Shown here in pieces: positions 35,422 to 43,882 of a stretch of DNA of 44,412 nucleotides. The stretch lies in contig DITC01000027.1 of the NCBI GenBank assembly GCA_002422685.1, positions 1 through 44,412 on the forward strand. The letters run 5' to 3'. Each line of letters opens with the position of its first letter. Positions within the stretch are counted from its first letter, which is position 1. The position numbers and the translations under genes are program-made. Source of the DNA: Thauera sp. UBA6194. GTDB lineage: Bacteria; Pseudomonadota; Gammaproteobacteria; Burkholderiales; Rhodocyclaceae. The notes under the pieces are model-generated. The model saw only the letters and a program-made list of their open reading frames with translations. It was not told where the DNA came from and did not search any database.

Positions 35422-37104
35422 GTGAGCACGCTCCCCCGCATCACCGCCGACGGCCGCGGCGCGCGCATCGGCCTGATCGCGGTACTCGCGCTCGGCCAGG
35501 CCTGCGCCGCCGCCTGGGCTGCGGTGGCAGTGCGGGCCGTGTTCGCCGCGCTGCACGCGGCTGACGGCGCCGTGCCCTGGGCCGCACTGGGCGGCATCGC
35601 CGGGGCCGGCATCGCCATCACGCTGCTCAAGGTGCTCGAACGCACCCAGGCCGAGCGCGTGGGCCAGGCCTACGCGGCCAGCGTGCGCGCGACGCTGTAT
35701 CGCCACCTGTCGCGCTTCGCCGCCCCGGCCCTGGCGAAGCGGCGCACGGGCGCGCTCGCGCTGCGCTTCGTGGGCGACCTCGCCGCGGTGCGCGGCTGGG
35801 TCAGCCAGGGCATCGCGCGCCTGATCTCCGCCGGCATCGTGCTGCCGGTGTCGACCGGCGTGCTGTTCTGGCTCGCGCCCGGCTTCGGCCTGGCGGTGGC
35901 CGCGCCGCTGCTCGCCGGGCTCGCCCTGATGGCGATCGCCGGGGTCGGGCTCGGCCCCGCGCACGACCGCCTGCGCCGCCGCCGCGCGCGCATCGCGGCC
36001 GACATGAGCGAGCGCGTGGCGCACGCGCCGCAACTGCACGTGATCGGTCGCTCCGGCCAGGAGCTTGCCCGCCTCGAGCGCGACACGGCACGGCTGCTCG
36101 CCGCCGCGCTCGCCCGCATGCGCCGCAGCGCGCTGCTGCGCGCGCTGCCGGACGCCATCTCCGGAGCCGCCGCCGCCGCGCTGCTGCTGACCGCGCTGCA
36201 GCACGGCCTGCCGGCAGCCACCACCGCGGCGGGCCTGGCCACGCTGGCGCTGATGATCCAGCCGCTGCGCGAACTCGGGGCGGTATGGGACCGCCACCGC
36301 GCCTGGCAGCTGGCGCGCCGCAAGGCCGAGCGGCTGCTCGCCACACCCGGCCTGAAGCGGCGCGCGGCCAGCGTCCCGCCGGGATTCGGCAACGCACCGC
36401 CGGCGCTGAGCTTCGAGCACGCCGCGCTCACCGAGGCGGGGCGCCGCTTCGAGGCGCGCGCCGAACCCGGCCAGCACATCGCGGTCGTCGGCGCCAGCGG
36501 CGCCGGCAAGACCACCTTGCTGAACCTCGCTGCCGGACTCGACCGGCCCGCGCGCGGTCGAGTCCGCATCGACGGCATCGCGCCCACCGACCTTCCGCTC
36601 GCCCACCGCCGGCGGATGCTTGCCTACGTCGGCCCACAGTCGCCCATCCTGGCCGGCAGCCTGCGGCGTGCACTCAGCCTGGGGCTGACGCCTCGGCCGA
36701 CCGACGAGCGCCTGCTGACGGTCGGCCGTGATTTCGGCCTTGGCAGGACCATCGCGCGCCTCGGCGGGCTCGACGGGCGGGTAGCCGAGAACGGCCGCGA
36801 CCTGTCCTCCGGCGAACGCAGCCGCCTGCTGCTGGCGCGCGCCACGCTCGCCGCCCCGCGCCTGTTGCTGATCGACGCGAGCGAGGGTCTGCACGACCCC
36901 GCCGGCCGCCAGGCACTGCGCCGGCTGCTGCGCGACACCGACGCCACGGTGCTGCTCGTTACCCAGGACGAAGACGTGGCGCGCGAGATGGACGCGGTCT
37001 GGTTCATGCGCGGCGGGCGGGTGGTCGCAGCGGGGCCGCCCACGGTCGTGCTCGACGGCGAAGGCGCGGGTACCGGCTTCTTCTCCCCGCGCCAGGCGGC
37101 CTGA
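35422..37104 (+). CDS. ABC exporter with degenerate catalytic motifs
   Basis: Membrane-plus-ATPase protein of 560 residues. The membrane domain (about 1-310) has helices such as LLTALQHGLPAATTAAGLAT. The nucleotide-binding domain has an intact Walker A (GASGAGKTT, K363), a Q loop (YVGPQSPIL) and a signature (LSSGERSR, 461-467). Walker B reads LLLIDASEG, with alanine (A486) where the catalytic glutamate should follow D485, and the switch histidine is Q515 (VTQDED). Such a site would bind ATP but hydrolyse poorly unless paired with a normal partner. The GTG at 35422 has a GGGAGG site. Last gene of the ECF-controlled operon. Confidence 0.85.
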   Translation: MSTLPRITADGRGARIGLIAVLALGQACAAAWAAVAVRAVFAALHAADGAVPWAALGGIAGAGIAITLLKVLERTQAERVGQAYAASVRATLYRHLSRFAAPALAKRRTGALALRFVGDLAAVRGWVSQGIARLISAGIVLPVSTGVLFWLAPGFGLAVAAPLLAGLALMAIAGVGLGPAHDRLRRRRARIAADMSERVAHAPQLHVIGRSGQELARLERDTARLLAAALARMRRSALLRALPDAISGAAAAALLLTALQHGLPAATTAAGLATLALMIQPLRELGAVWDRHRAWQLARRKAERLLATPGLKRRAASVPPGFGNAPPALSFEHAALTEAGRRFEARAEPGQHIAVVGASGAGKTTLLNLAAGLDRPARGRVRIDGIAPTDLPLAHRRRMLAYVGPQSPILAGSLRRALSLGLTPRPTDERLLTVGRDFGLGRTIARLGGLDGRVAENGRDLSSGERSRLLLARATLAAPRLLLIDASEGLHDPAGRQALRRLLRDTDATVLLVTQDEDVAREMDAVWFMRGGRVVAAGPPTVVLDGEGAGTGFFSPRQAA

Positions 37105-37190
37105 GAGACCGGCCGCCGCGGACACACTGACGGCGACCGCTGCCTGAACTATGTTGAAGGACGGACCGCACAAGCCGAGGGAGCGCCGCG

Positions 37191-38342
37191 ATGAACATGG
37201 AGCCGGTGGATCTGTTCTACAGCTACGCGCACGAGGACGAGAAGCTGCGCGACGAGCTCGACGGCCACCTCGCGCTGCTGCGGCGCAAGGGCGTGATCCG
37301 GCCGTGGCACGACCGCGGCATCGTTCCCGGGCAGAAGTGGGACGAGGCGATCGACAGGGAGCTCAGCACAGCAGATCTGATCCTGCTGCTGGTGAGCATG
37401 GACTTCCTGAATTCGGACTACATCTGGGGCAAGGAGCTCGCTACCGCGATCGCGCGCGCCGAACGCGGTGACGCCAGCGTGATCCCGGTGCTGCTGCGCG
37501 CGGTGGACATCGAGGACGCGCCGTTCGCGCAGCTGCAGGGCCTGCCGACCGACCTGCGCCCGGTCACCTCCTGGCCGAACCGCGACGAGGCGTGGACCGA
37601 CGTCGCCAAGGGCATTCGGCGCGCGGTCGAGGCCATCCAGCAGCGCTGGGCGAGCACGCCCCCGTCCGCGCCTGCGGCCCCGGCGGCGCCGCGGTCGAGC
37701 GACTTCGCGACCGCGACGGCAAGCGCCGCATCGCCCGACGACACCGGCGCGGTCGCCGGCGCCGGCGCCGCGCGCAGTCTCCGCAGCGTGCGGCTCGATT
37801 CAATGCAGGAGGCGCGCACCGACGGCCTCATCCAGCGCATGGTCGGCGGTTTCGCCAACGAGCTCTCGCTCGCGGCACGCGTGCGCGGGGTGGCCGACAT
37901 CTACAGCGCCGAAGCCGAGGACATGGCCGCTGCGCTGATCGACATGCCCGACCAGAAGCGGGTGCTGTGGGTGGACGACAAGCCCGAGGCCAACCACCAC
38001 GAAGTCGCCGCGCTGGCGAAGCTGCAGATCGAGGTCGTCACGGTGCACAGCACGGACGACGCGCTGGCGCGCCTGGACTCGGACGAAGAGGGTTTCGACC
38101 TGGTGCTGTCGGACTGGAGCCGCCCGGAGGCGCTCGACGGCGCGCCGAGCGCCGGGCTGAAGCTGCTGCGCGCCCTGGCTGCCCGCCCGCGCCGGCTGCC
38201 GGTGATCTTCTACCACGGCGAATTCGACGCCGAGCGGCGCGCTGCCCGGCGCGACACGCTGCTGCGCGCCGGCGCATTCGGCGAGGCGGTCAGCCCCGGC
38301 GAACTGCTCGCGCAGGTCAGGACCGCGCTGCAGTCCGCGTGA
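37191..38342 (+). CDS. TIR domain fused to a degenerate receiver domain
   Basis: Protein of 383 residues. The TIR domain (about 6-135) opens with DLFYSYAHEDEKLRDEL and carries E82 in YIWGKELATAI, the position of the catalytic glutamate in NAD-cleaving TIRs. A Pro/Ala-rich linker and a helical part follow. The C-terminal domain (about 257-380) is receiver-like: VLWVDDKPE (D262, D263) and LVLSDWSRPE (D308), but the conserved lysine of the GA...KP motif is missing (GAFGEAVSP). A GGGAG site precedes the ATG. It lies 86 bases after the exporter gene on the same strand, so it may be co-transcribed. No adjacent effector or phage-defence partner is seen. Confidence 0.8.
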   Translation: MNMEPVDLFYSYAHEDEKLRDELDGHLALLRRKGVIRPWHDRGIVPGQKWDEAIDRELSTADLILLLVSMDFLNSDYIWGKELATAIARAERGDASVIPVLLRAVDIEDAPFAQLQGLPTDLRPVTSWPNRDEAWTDVAKGIRRAVEAIQQRWASTPPSAPAAPAAPRSSDFATATASAASPDDTGAVAGAGAARSLRSVRLDSMQEARTDGLIQRMVGGFANELSLAARVRGVADIYSAEAEDMAAALIDMPDQKRVLWVDDKPEANHHEVAALAKLQIEVVTVHSTDDALARLDSDEEGFDLVLSDWSRPEALDGAPSAGLKLLRALAARPRRLPVIFYHGEFDAERRAARRDTLLRAGAFGEAVSPGELLAQVRTALQSA

Positions 38343-38357
38343 GCGGCAAGATTCACG

Positions 38358-38381
38358 CCGCCCCGCGCGACGGCGGGGCGG
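38358..38381. terminator. Hairpin between the TIR and htpX genes
   Basis: CCGCCCCGC and GCGGGGCGG form a perfect 9-bp stem with a 6-base loop between two converging genes, probably acting as a two-way terminator. No T-tract. Confidence 0.6.
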
Positions 38382-38391
38382 ACGGTGAGCC

Positions 38392-39231
38392 TCAGCGCAT
38401 GGCCTGCAGGCGGGCGATGCGCTCCTGGGTGGCCGGGTGGGTGGAGAACAGTCCGCGCAGGCCGCCGCCGGAGAGCGGGTTCATGATCATCATCTGCGCG
38501 GTCTCCGGGTGGCGCTCGGCGGTGTGCATCGGGATGCCGCGCGCGTAGGCGTCGATCTTGGCGAGCGCGCTGGCGAGCGCCTCGGGGTCGCCGGAGATCT
38601 CCGCGCCGCCACGGTCGGCGCCGAACTCGCGGGTACGGCTGATCGCCATCTGGATGATCATGCCGGCGAGCGGGGCGAGGATCATCATCGCGATCGACAC
38701 GATCGGGTTGGGGCGGTCCTCGCCGTCGCGGCCGCCGAAGAACATGCCGAAGTTGGCCAGCATCGAGATCGCACCGGCCACGGTGGCCGAGATGGTCGAG
38801 ATCAGGATGTCGCGGTTCTTCACGTGCGACAGCTCGTGCGCCATCACGCCGCGCAGCTCGCGCTCGGAGAGCATGCGCATGATGCCGCTGGTGGCGGCCA
38901 CCGCGGCGTTTTCCGGGTTGCGGCCGGTGGCGAAGGCGTTGGGCTGGGCCTCGTCGATGACATAGACCTTGGGCATCGGCAACTCGGCGCGCTGGGCGAG
39001 TTCCTTGACCATGTTGTACAGGTAGGGCGAGGACGCGGCATCGACCTCGCGCGCCTTGTACATCTTCAGCACCATCTTGTCCGAGAACCAGTAGGCCCAG
39101 AAATTCATCGCGCCGCCCATGACGAGCGCGATCAGCATGCCCTGCTGGCCGCCGATCGCCGCGCCCATCGCGCCGAACAGGGCGACGATGCCGGCCATGA
39201 GGATGGTGGTCTTGATCCAGTTTCCGAACAT
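38392..39231 (-). CDS. htpX: HtpX-type membrane M48 metalloprotease
   Basis: Zinc protease of 279 residues that removes misfolded inner-membrane proteins together with FtsH. Two N-terminal membrane helices (TTILMAGIVALFGAMGAAIG, then MLIALVMGGAMNFWAYW) precede the site HELSH (H132, E133, H136). Further helices lie in LISTISATVAGAISMLANFG and IAMMILAPLAGMII, and the third zinc ligand region is SRTREFGADRGG. The ATG at 39231 has an AGGAAGG site. It ends the minus-strand def-fmt-htpX row, a standard order in Rhodocyclales. Confidence 0.95.
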   Translation of the reverse strand: MFGNWIKTTILMAGIVALFGAMGAAIGGQQGMLIALVMGGAMNFWAYWFSDKMVLKMYKAREVDAASSPYLYNMVKELAQRAELPMPKVYVIDEAQPNAFATGRNPENAAVAATSGIMRMLSERELRGVMAHELSHVKNRDILISTISATVAGAISMLANFGMFFGGRDGEDRPNPIVSIAMMILAPLAGMIIQMAISRTREFGADRGGAEISGDPEALASALAKIDAYARGIPMHTAERHPETAQMMIMNPLSGGGLRGLFSTHPATQERIARLQAMR

Positions 39232-39321
39232 TGCGGGACCCTTCCTGCAGGAGATTGATTCGTCAGTGTAGCTTGGGGCGTCCGCGACCGCCTTCAAGGC
39301 CGCCGCGAACGCCCTGTGCCC

Positions 39322-40284
39322 TCATGCCGCGGATGCGAAGCGTTCGCCGACAGAGACCGGGAAGCCACGCAGGAATTCCCCCGCGGGCAGGCGCTTGCTG
39401 CCCGGGCGCTGTAACACCGTGCAACGCAGCGCGTCACGGCCGCAGGCGATGGTGATGCCTTCATCATCCACGGCGAGCACGCTGCCCGGCTCACCCGTAC
39501 CGGGCACGACTTCGCCCGACCAGCATTTGATCATCGTGTCGCGCAGGCTGGAGGCGGCGCCGGGAAAGGGATCGAAGGCGCGCATGGCACGTTCGATGTC
39601 GGCCGCCGGGCGCGTCCAGTCGATGGCAGCCTCGGCACGACCGATCTTGGCGGCGTAGGTCACCCCCGCGGCAGGCTGCGGAGTGGCGACCAGCTCGCCG
39701 CGCTGCAGTGCGGCCAGCGCCTCGACGATGCATTCGCCGCCGAGCGCGGCGAGGCGGTCGTGCAGGCTGGCAGTGGTGTCGCCCGCGGCGATCGGCAGCG
39801 CGCGCCGCAGCAGCATGGCGCCGGTGTCCAGGCCTTCGTCCATCTGCATGATGGTGATGCCGGTCTCGGTGTCGCCGGCCTCGATCGCGCGGTGGATGGG
39901 CGCCGCGCCGCGCCAGCGCGGCAGCAGCGAGGCGTGGATGTTGAGGCAGCCCAGGCGGGGCAGCTCGAGCACGGACTTGGGCAGGAGGAGGCCGTAGGCT
40001 GCCACCACCAGCACGTCGGGCGCACACGCGGCCAGGCGCGCGCGCTGTTCCTCGGTGCGCAATTTCTCGGGCTGATCGACCTCGATCCCGCGCGCCACGG
40101 CGAGCTTCTTGACCGCGCTCGGCGTGAGCTTCATGCCGCGCCCGGCGGGGCGGTCGGGCTGAGTCAGCACCAGCGACACGTCGTAGCCGGCGGCGAGGAT
40201 GGCCTCGAGCGCGCAGGCGGCGAACTCGGGCGTGCCGGCGAAGGCGATGCGCAGGCCGTCGGCCCTGGGAGCAGTGGCGGCCAT
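39322..40284 (-). CDS. fmt: Methionyl-tRNA formyltransferase
   Basis: Formylates initiator Met-tRNA. The 320 residues carry FAGTPEFA near the N-terminus, the catalytic LNIHASLLPRWRGAAPIHRA with its HASLLP motif, and the C-terminal tRNA-binding domain (IRA-type RAFDPFPGA). The ATG at 40284 shares its first base with the TGA of def (TGATG), so the genes are coupled. A GTG one codon earlier is in frame but unlikely. Confidence 0.96.
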   Translation of the reverse strand: MAATAPRADGLRIAFAGTPEFAACALEAILAAGYDVSLVLTQPDRPAGRGMKLTPSAVKKLAVARGIEVDQPEKLRTEEQRARLAACAPDVLVVAAYGLLLPKSVLELPRLGCLNIHASLLPRWRGAAPIHRAIEAGDTETGITIMQMDEGLDTGAMLLRRALPIAAGDTTASLHDRLAALGGECIVEALAALQRGELVATPQPAAGVTYAAKIGRAEAAIDWTRPAADIERAMRAFDPFPGAASSLRDTMIKCWSGEVVPGTGEPGSVLAVDDEGITIACGRDALRCTVLQRPGSKRLPAGEFLRGFPVSVGERFASAA

Positions 40285-40787
40285 CACGCGGTGATGCGCG
40301 CTTTCTTGGCCAGCTTGGCCTTGATGCGGCCGAGCTTGAGCTGCGACAGGTGCTCGACGAAGACCTTGCCATTGAGGTGGTCGATCTCGTGCTGCACGCA
40401 GACGGCGAGCAAATCGTCGGCCTCGAACTCGAAAGATTCGCCTTTTTCGTTCAGGGCGCGAACTTTCACACGCTCGGCACGCGTCACCTTCTCGTAGATT
40501 CCGGGTACGGACAGGCAGCCTTCCTCGTGCACCTGCTCGCCATCGCGTTCGAGGATCTCGGGGTTGATCAGCGCCATCAGGCCCGACCTGTCCTCGCTGA
40601 TGTCGATGACGATGACGCGCTTGTGCACGTTGACCTGGGTGGCGGCCAGTCCGATGCCGGGCGCCTCGTACATGGTTTCGGCCATGTCCTTCACGAGTTG
40701 GCGGATTTCGTCATTCACCTCTGCAACCGGCGTGGCGACCGTATGCAGCAGGGGATCGGGGTAACGGAGTATGGGTAGGAGAGCCAT
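40284..40787 (-). CDS. def: Peptide deformylase
   Basis: Removes the formyl group from new proteins. The 167 residues show all three motifs: GIGLAATQV, EGCLSVPG (metal cysteine) and HEIDHLNG (two metal histidines and the catalytic glutamate). I use the ATG giving MALLPILRYPDPLL, the standard start, preceded by AAGG. First gene of def-fmt and divergent from the LysM gene. Confidence 0.97.
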   Translation of the reverse strand: MALLPILRYPDPLLHTVATPVAEVNDEIRQLVKDMAETMYEAPGIGLAATQVNVHKRVIVIDISEDRSGLMALINPEILERDGEQVHEEGCLSVPGIYEKVTRAERVKVRALNEKGESFEFEADDLLAVCVQHEIDHLNGKVFVEHLSQLKLGRIKAKLAKKARITA

Positions 40788-40968
40788 GAATGCCTTGCTG
40801 GGATAAGCCTTTAAGTGCAGAATTTCAAGCGGTTTCACATGCTTGCGCATGTATTACATCGGTATACGCGGTCGTGCTGAAGCAGATCTTTCCGTCAGCG
40901 TTGACCCCGACCCGCCCGCGGCGTTCCGGGCTGAACCCGACCCGCTTCGCCTTGACCGGATGCGAACA

Positions 40969-42000
40969 ATGATTCGAATTATATTCCCTCTGCTCGTCGC
41001 CTTCGCGACCCTGCTCGGCGCGAGCGCGCATGCTCAGTCCGGCGTACAGCTGGCGGATAACGCCCCGGACAGCTACACCGTCGTGCGTGGCGACACCCTG
41101 TGGGACATCTCGGGGCGATTCCTCAGGCAGCCCTGGCGCTGGCCCGAAGTGTGGCGCCTGAACCGTGACCAGATCCGCAACCCGCATCTCATCTATCCCG
41201 GCCAGGTGATCCTGCTCGACCGCCGCGGCCCGTGGCTGACGATCGGCCGTCCGGTCGGCGGCGAACACGAGGGCATCCGCCCGCGCATCTACACCGAAGC
41301 GCTCGACGCCGCGGTGCCCAGCATTCCGCTGCAGATCATCGAGCCCTTCCTAAATCGCCCACTGGTGGTCGATCAGCCGCGCCTGGACGGCTCGGCCACC
41401 ATCATCGCCACCGAGACCAGCCGTGTGCTCACCGGCTCGGGCGACACGGTATTCGCCAAAGACGTCGATGCCGACACCGAAGTCTGGCACATCTACCGCC
41501 CGGCCCGCCCGCTCGAGGACCCGGTCACGCGCGAGACCATCGCCTGGGAAGCCGCCTACCTCGGCACCGCCCGCGTCACCGAGCGCGGAGAGCCGACCAC
41601 GCTCGAGATCGTCTCCGCGGTCGAAGAGATCGGCGTCGGTGACCTGATGATGCCGAGCGAGAACCCGAGCGTGTTCTCGTATGCGCCGCACGCGCCCGAG
41701 CAGGACGTCGACGGTCGCATCATCAGCATCCACCGTGGCGTCAGCGAAACCGGCCGCCTCAACGTGGTGGCGCTCAACGTCGGCGAACGTGACGGCGTCG
41801 AGCGTGGTCATGTCTTGTCGCTGTTCCGCAACCGCGGCGTGGCGCAGTACAACGGCGACAACGGCAAGGAAACCTTCCAGCTGCCCGAAAAGCGCTACGG
41901 CGTGGTGTTCGTGTTCCGCGTCTTCGAGCGCGTGTCCTACGCGCTGGTGATGGAATCGGATGGCCCGGTCACCATTTCCGACGCGGTGCGCAAGCCCTGA
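40969..42000 (+). CDS. Exported LysM-domain protein
   Basis: Secreted protein of 343 residues. The signal peptide is MIRIIFPLLVAFATLLGAS, ending AHAQ. One LysM domain follows (about 35-85; YTVVRGDTLWDISGRFLRQP, NPHLIYPGQVILL), binding peptidoglycan. The C-terminal about 250 residues are a conserved but uncharacterised domain (GRLNVVALNVGERDGVERGH). Genes like this stand between def and dprA in many betaproteobacteria. Start uncertain: the ATG nine bases upstream is also possible, and neither has a strong ribosome site. Confidence 0.88.
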   Translation: MIRIIFPLLVAFATLLGASAHAQSGVQLADNAPDSYTVVRGDTLWDISGRFLRQPWRWPEVWRLNRDQIRNPHLIYPGQVILLDRRGPWLTIGRPVGGEHEGIRPRIYTEALDAAVPSIPLQIIEPFLNRPLVVDQPRLDGSATIIATETSRVLTGSGDTVFAKDVDADTEVWHIYRPARPLEDPVTRETIAWEAAYLGTARVTERGEPTTLEIVSAVEEIGVGDLMMPSENPSVFSYAPHAPEQDVDGRIISIHRGVSETGRLNVVALNVGERDGVERGHVLSLFRNRGVAQYNGDNGKETFQLPEKRYGVVFVFRVFERVSYALVMESDGPVTISDAVRKP

Positions 42001-42038
42001 GTCCCGGCCATCCGGCGCCGCTCGCACCTGAACGTTTC

Positions 42039-43229
42039 GTGCCGACGACCGTAGCGGACGAACTCGCGCACTGGCTGCGCCTGGCCTCCATCCCGGGGTT
42101 GGGCGCGAGCCGGCAGCGTGATCTGCTGGCTGCCTTCGGCCTGCCACAGCATGTCTTCGGCGCCGGGCGCAGCGCGCTCGCAGCCGTGGTCGGGCGCGAG
42201 CTCGCCGACGCTCTGCTCGCCGCGCCCGACACCGAAGCCATCGAGCGCGGCCTGGCCTGGGCGCAGGCTCCGGGCAATCACATCCTGACCCTGGCCGACG
42301 AAGCCTATCCGCGCAGCCTGCTCGACATCGCCGACCCGCCCGCGCTGCTGTACGTCAAGGGGCAGCCCGCGCTGCTGCAGCGCAACGGCATCGCGCTCGT
42401 CGGCGCACGCTCGGCCACCGCACAGGGCATGGCCAACGCCGAGGCCTTCGCCCGCGCCCTGGCCGAGCAGGGGTTTGCCGTCGTCAGCGGCCTCGCCCTC
42501 GGCATCGACGCCGCCGCCCACCGCGGCGCGCTCGCGGCCGGGCCCGAGGGCGGCGGCACGGTGGCGGTGATCGGCACCGGCATCGACCGCATCTACCCGG
42601 CACGCAACGCCGAGCTCGCGCGCGAGATCGCCACCGACGGCGCGGTCGTCAGCGAGTTCCCTCTCGGCACGCCACCGCTGCAACACAATTTTCCGCGCCG
42701 CAACCGCCTGATCGCCGGGCTCGCGCAGGGCGTGCTGGTGGTCGAAGCCGCCGTCAACAGCGGCTCGCTGATCACCGCCCGCCTGGCCACCGAGAGCGGG
42801 CGCGAGGTTTACGCGATTCCCGGGTCCATCCACTCGCCGCTGTCGCGCGGCTGTCACCGCCTGATCCGCGAAGGGGCCAAGCTGGTCGAGACCGCCGAGG
42901 ACATCTTCGAGGAGCTGCGTGGACGGCTTGGCCTGCCTGCACCCGCACGCAGCGCCGCCACCGGCACGGCGCACGGTGGTAAACGCCGGGCACGCAGCAC
43001 CTCGAAGAGCACCCGCCCCACACCGCCGGCCGAGCACGCTCAACAGGCCCTGGAACTCGACGCCGAGGCCGCGCGCGTGCTGGCGCTCGTCGGTCACGAC
43101 CCGGTCGACATCGACACGCTGGCCGGGCAGGCCGGCTTGACGGTCGATGCCCTGTACGCCATTCTCCTGCCACTCGAGCTGGACGGGCTGCTCGCCAAAC
43201 GACCGGGCGGCCGCTTCCAGCGCATCTGA
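42039..43229 (+). CDS. dprA: DNA-processing protein DprA
   Basis: Loads RecA on incoming single-stranded DNA in natural transformation. The 396 residues have an N-terminal SAM-like part, the Rossmann DprA core (IALVGARSATAQGMANAEAF, VVSGLALGIDAAAHRGAL, EFPLGTPPLQHNFPRRNRLI, VVEAAVNSGSLITA) and a C-terminal winged-helix DprA_WH domain after a basic linker. The start is a GTG with no clear ribosome site. It is followed by smg. Confidence 0.95.
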   Translation: MPTTVADELAHWLRLASIPGLGASRQRDLLAAFGLPQHVFGAGRSALAAVVGRELADALLAAPDTEAIERGLAWAQAPGNHILTLADEAYPRSLLDIADPPALLYVKGQPALLQRNGIALVGARSATAQGMANAEAFARALAEQGFAVVSGLALGIDAAAHRGALAAGPEGGGTVAVIGTGIDRIYPARNAELAREIATDGAVVSEFPLGTPPLQHNFPRRNRLIAGLAQGVLVVEAAVNSGSLITARLATESGREVYAIPGSIHSPLSRGCHRLIREGAKLVETAEDIFEELRGRLGLPAPARSAATGTAHGGKRRARSTSKSTRPTPPAEHAQQALELDAEAARVLALVGHDPVDIDTLAGQAGLTVDALYAILLPLELDGLLAKRPGGRFQRI

Positions 43230-43308
43230 AACCGGCCATCACGTCCCGCAAGACCCTCCGCCGAGACGGTCGTCCGTCCGGCAAGCGCCGCATCCACAAG
43301 AGGCCGCC

Positions 43309-43779
43309 TTGTTCGACATCCTCGTCTATCTGTTCGAAAGCTACATCCACACCGACGCCTTCCCCGAGACCGACCTGCTCACGCGCAAGCTCTCGGCAGC
43401 GGGCTTCGAGGAGGGTGAAATCTCCGAGGCGCTGGAATGGCTCGCCGGACTGCGGCGCGTCTCACGCGACATCCACCCCGGCACCGCACCCAGTGCCGAC
43501 TCGGTGCGCATCTACACGGAAGACGAGCAGCTCCATCTGGACGCCGCCTGTCGGGGCTTTCTGAGCCTGCTGGAGAGCGCCGGCGTGCTCGGTGCGGCCC
43601 ACCGCGAGCTCATCATCGAGCGCGCCATGGCGCTGCACGACTTCACGATCACGCTCAACCGCCTCAAGGTCATCGTGCTGATGGTGCTGTGGCAGCAGGA
43701 GCAGGAGATGGACATGCTGATCGTGGATGAATTGCTGACCGAGGAAGACGACTGGGACTACGAGCCGACGCTGCATTGA
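43309..43779 (+). CDS. smg: Smg family protein (DUF494), TTG start
   Basis: Protein of 156 residues, all-helical, of unknown function, located beside dprA in most beta- and gammaproteobacteria. It begins FDILVYLFESYIHTDAFPET after the initiator and includes ALEWLAGLRRV and HDFTITLNRLKVIVLMVLWQ. The start is a TTG at 43309, supported by AGAGG 5 bases upstream and by family alignment of the MFDVL-type N-terminus; no ATG fits. Confidence 0.92.
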   Translation: MFDILVYLFESYIHTDAFPETDLLTRKLSAAGFEEGEISEALEWLAGLRRVSRDIHPGTAPSADSVRIYTEDEQLHLDAACRGFLSLLESAGVLGAAHRELIIERAMALHDFTITLNRLKVIVLMVLWQQEQEMDMLIVDELLTEEDDWDYEPTLH

Positions 43780-43882
43780 ACCGCAGCCCAGCCCGGCTTG
43801 TCTTGACCCGCATGCGCTCCGTATCATCCGCCGCCTTCAAACCCACGCGCCCCAGCGGCGCGGCAGCCGTCTTCCATAGAGC

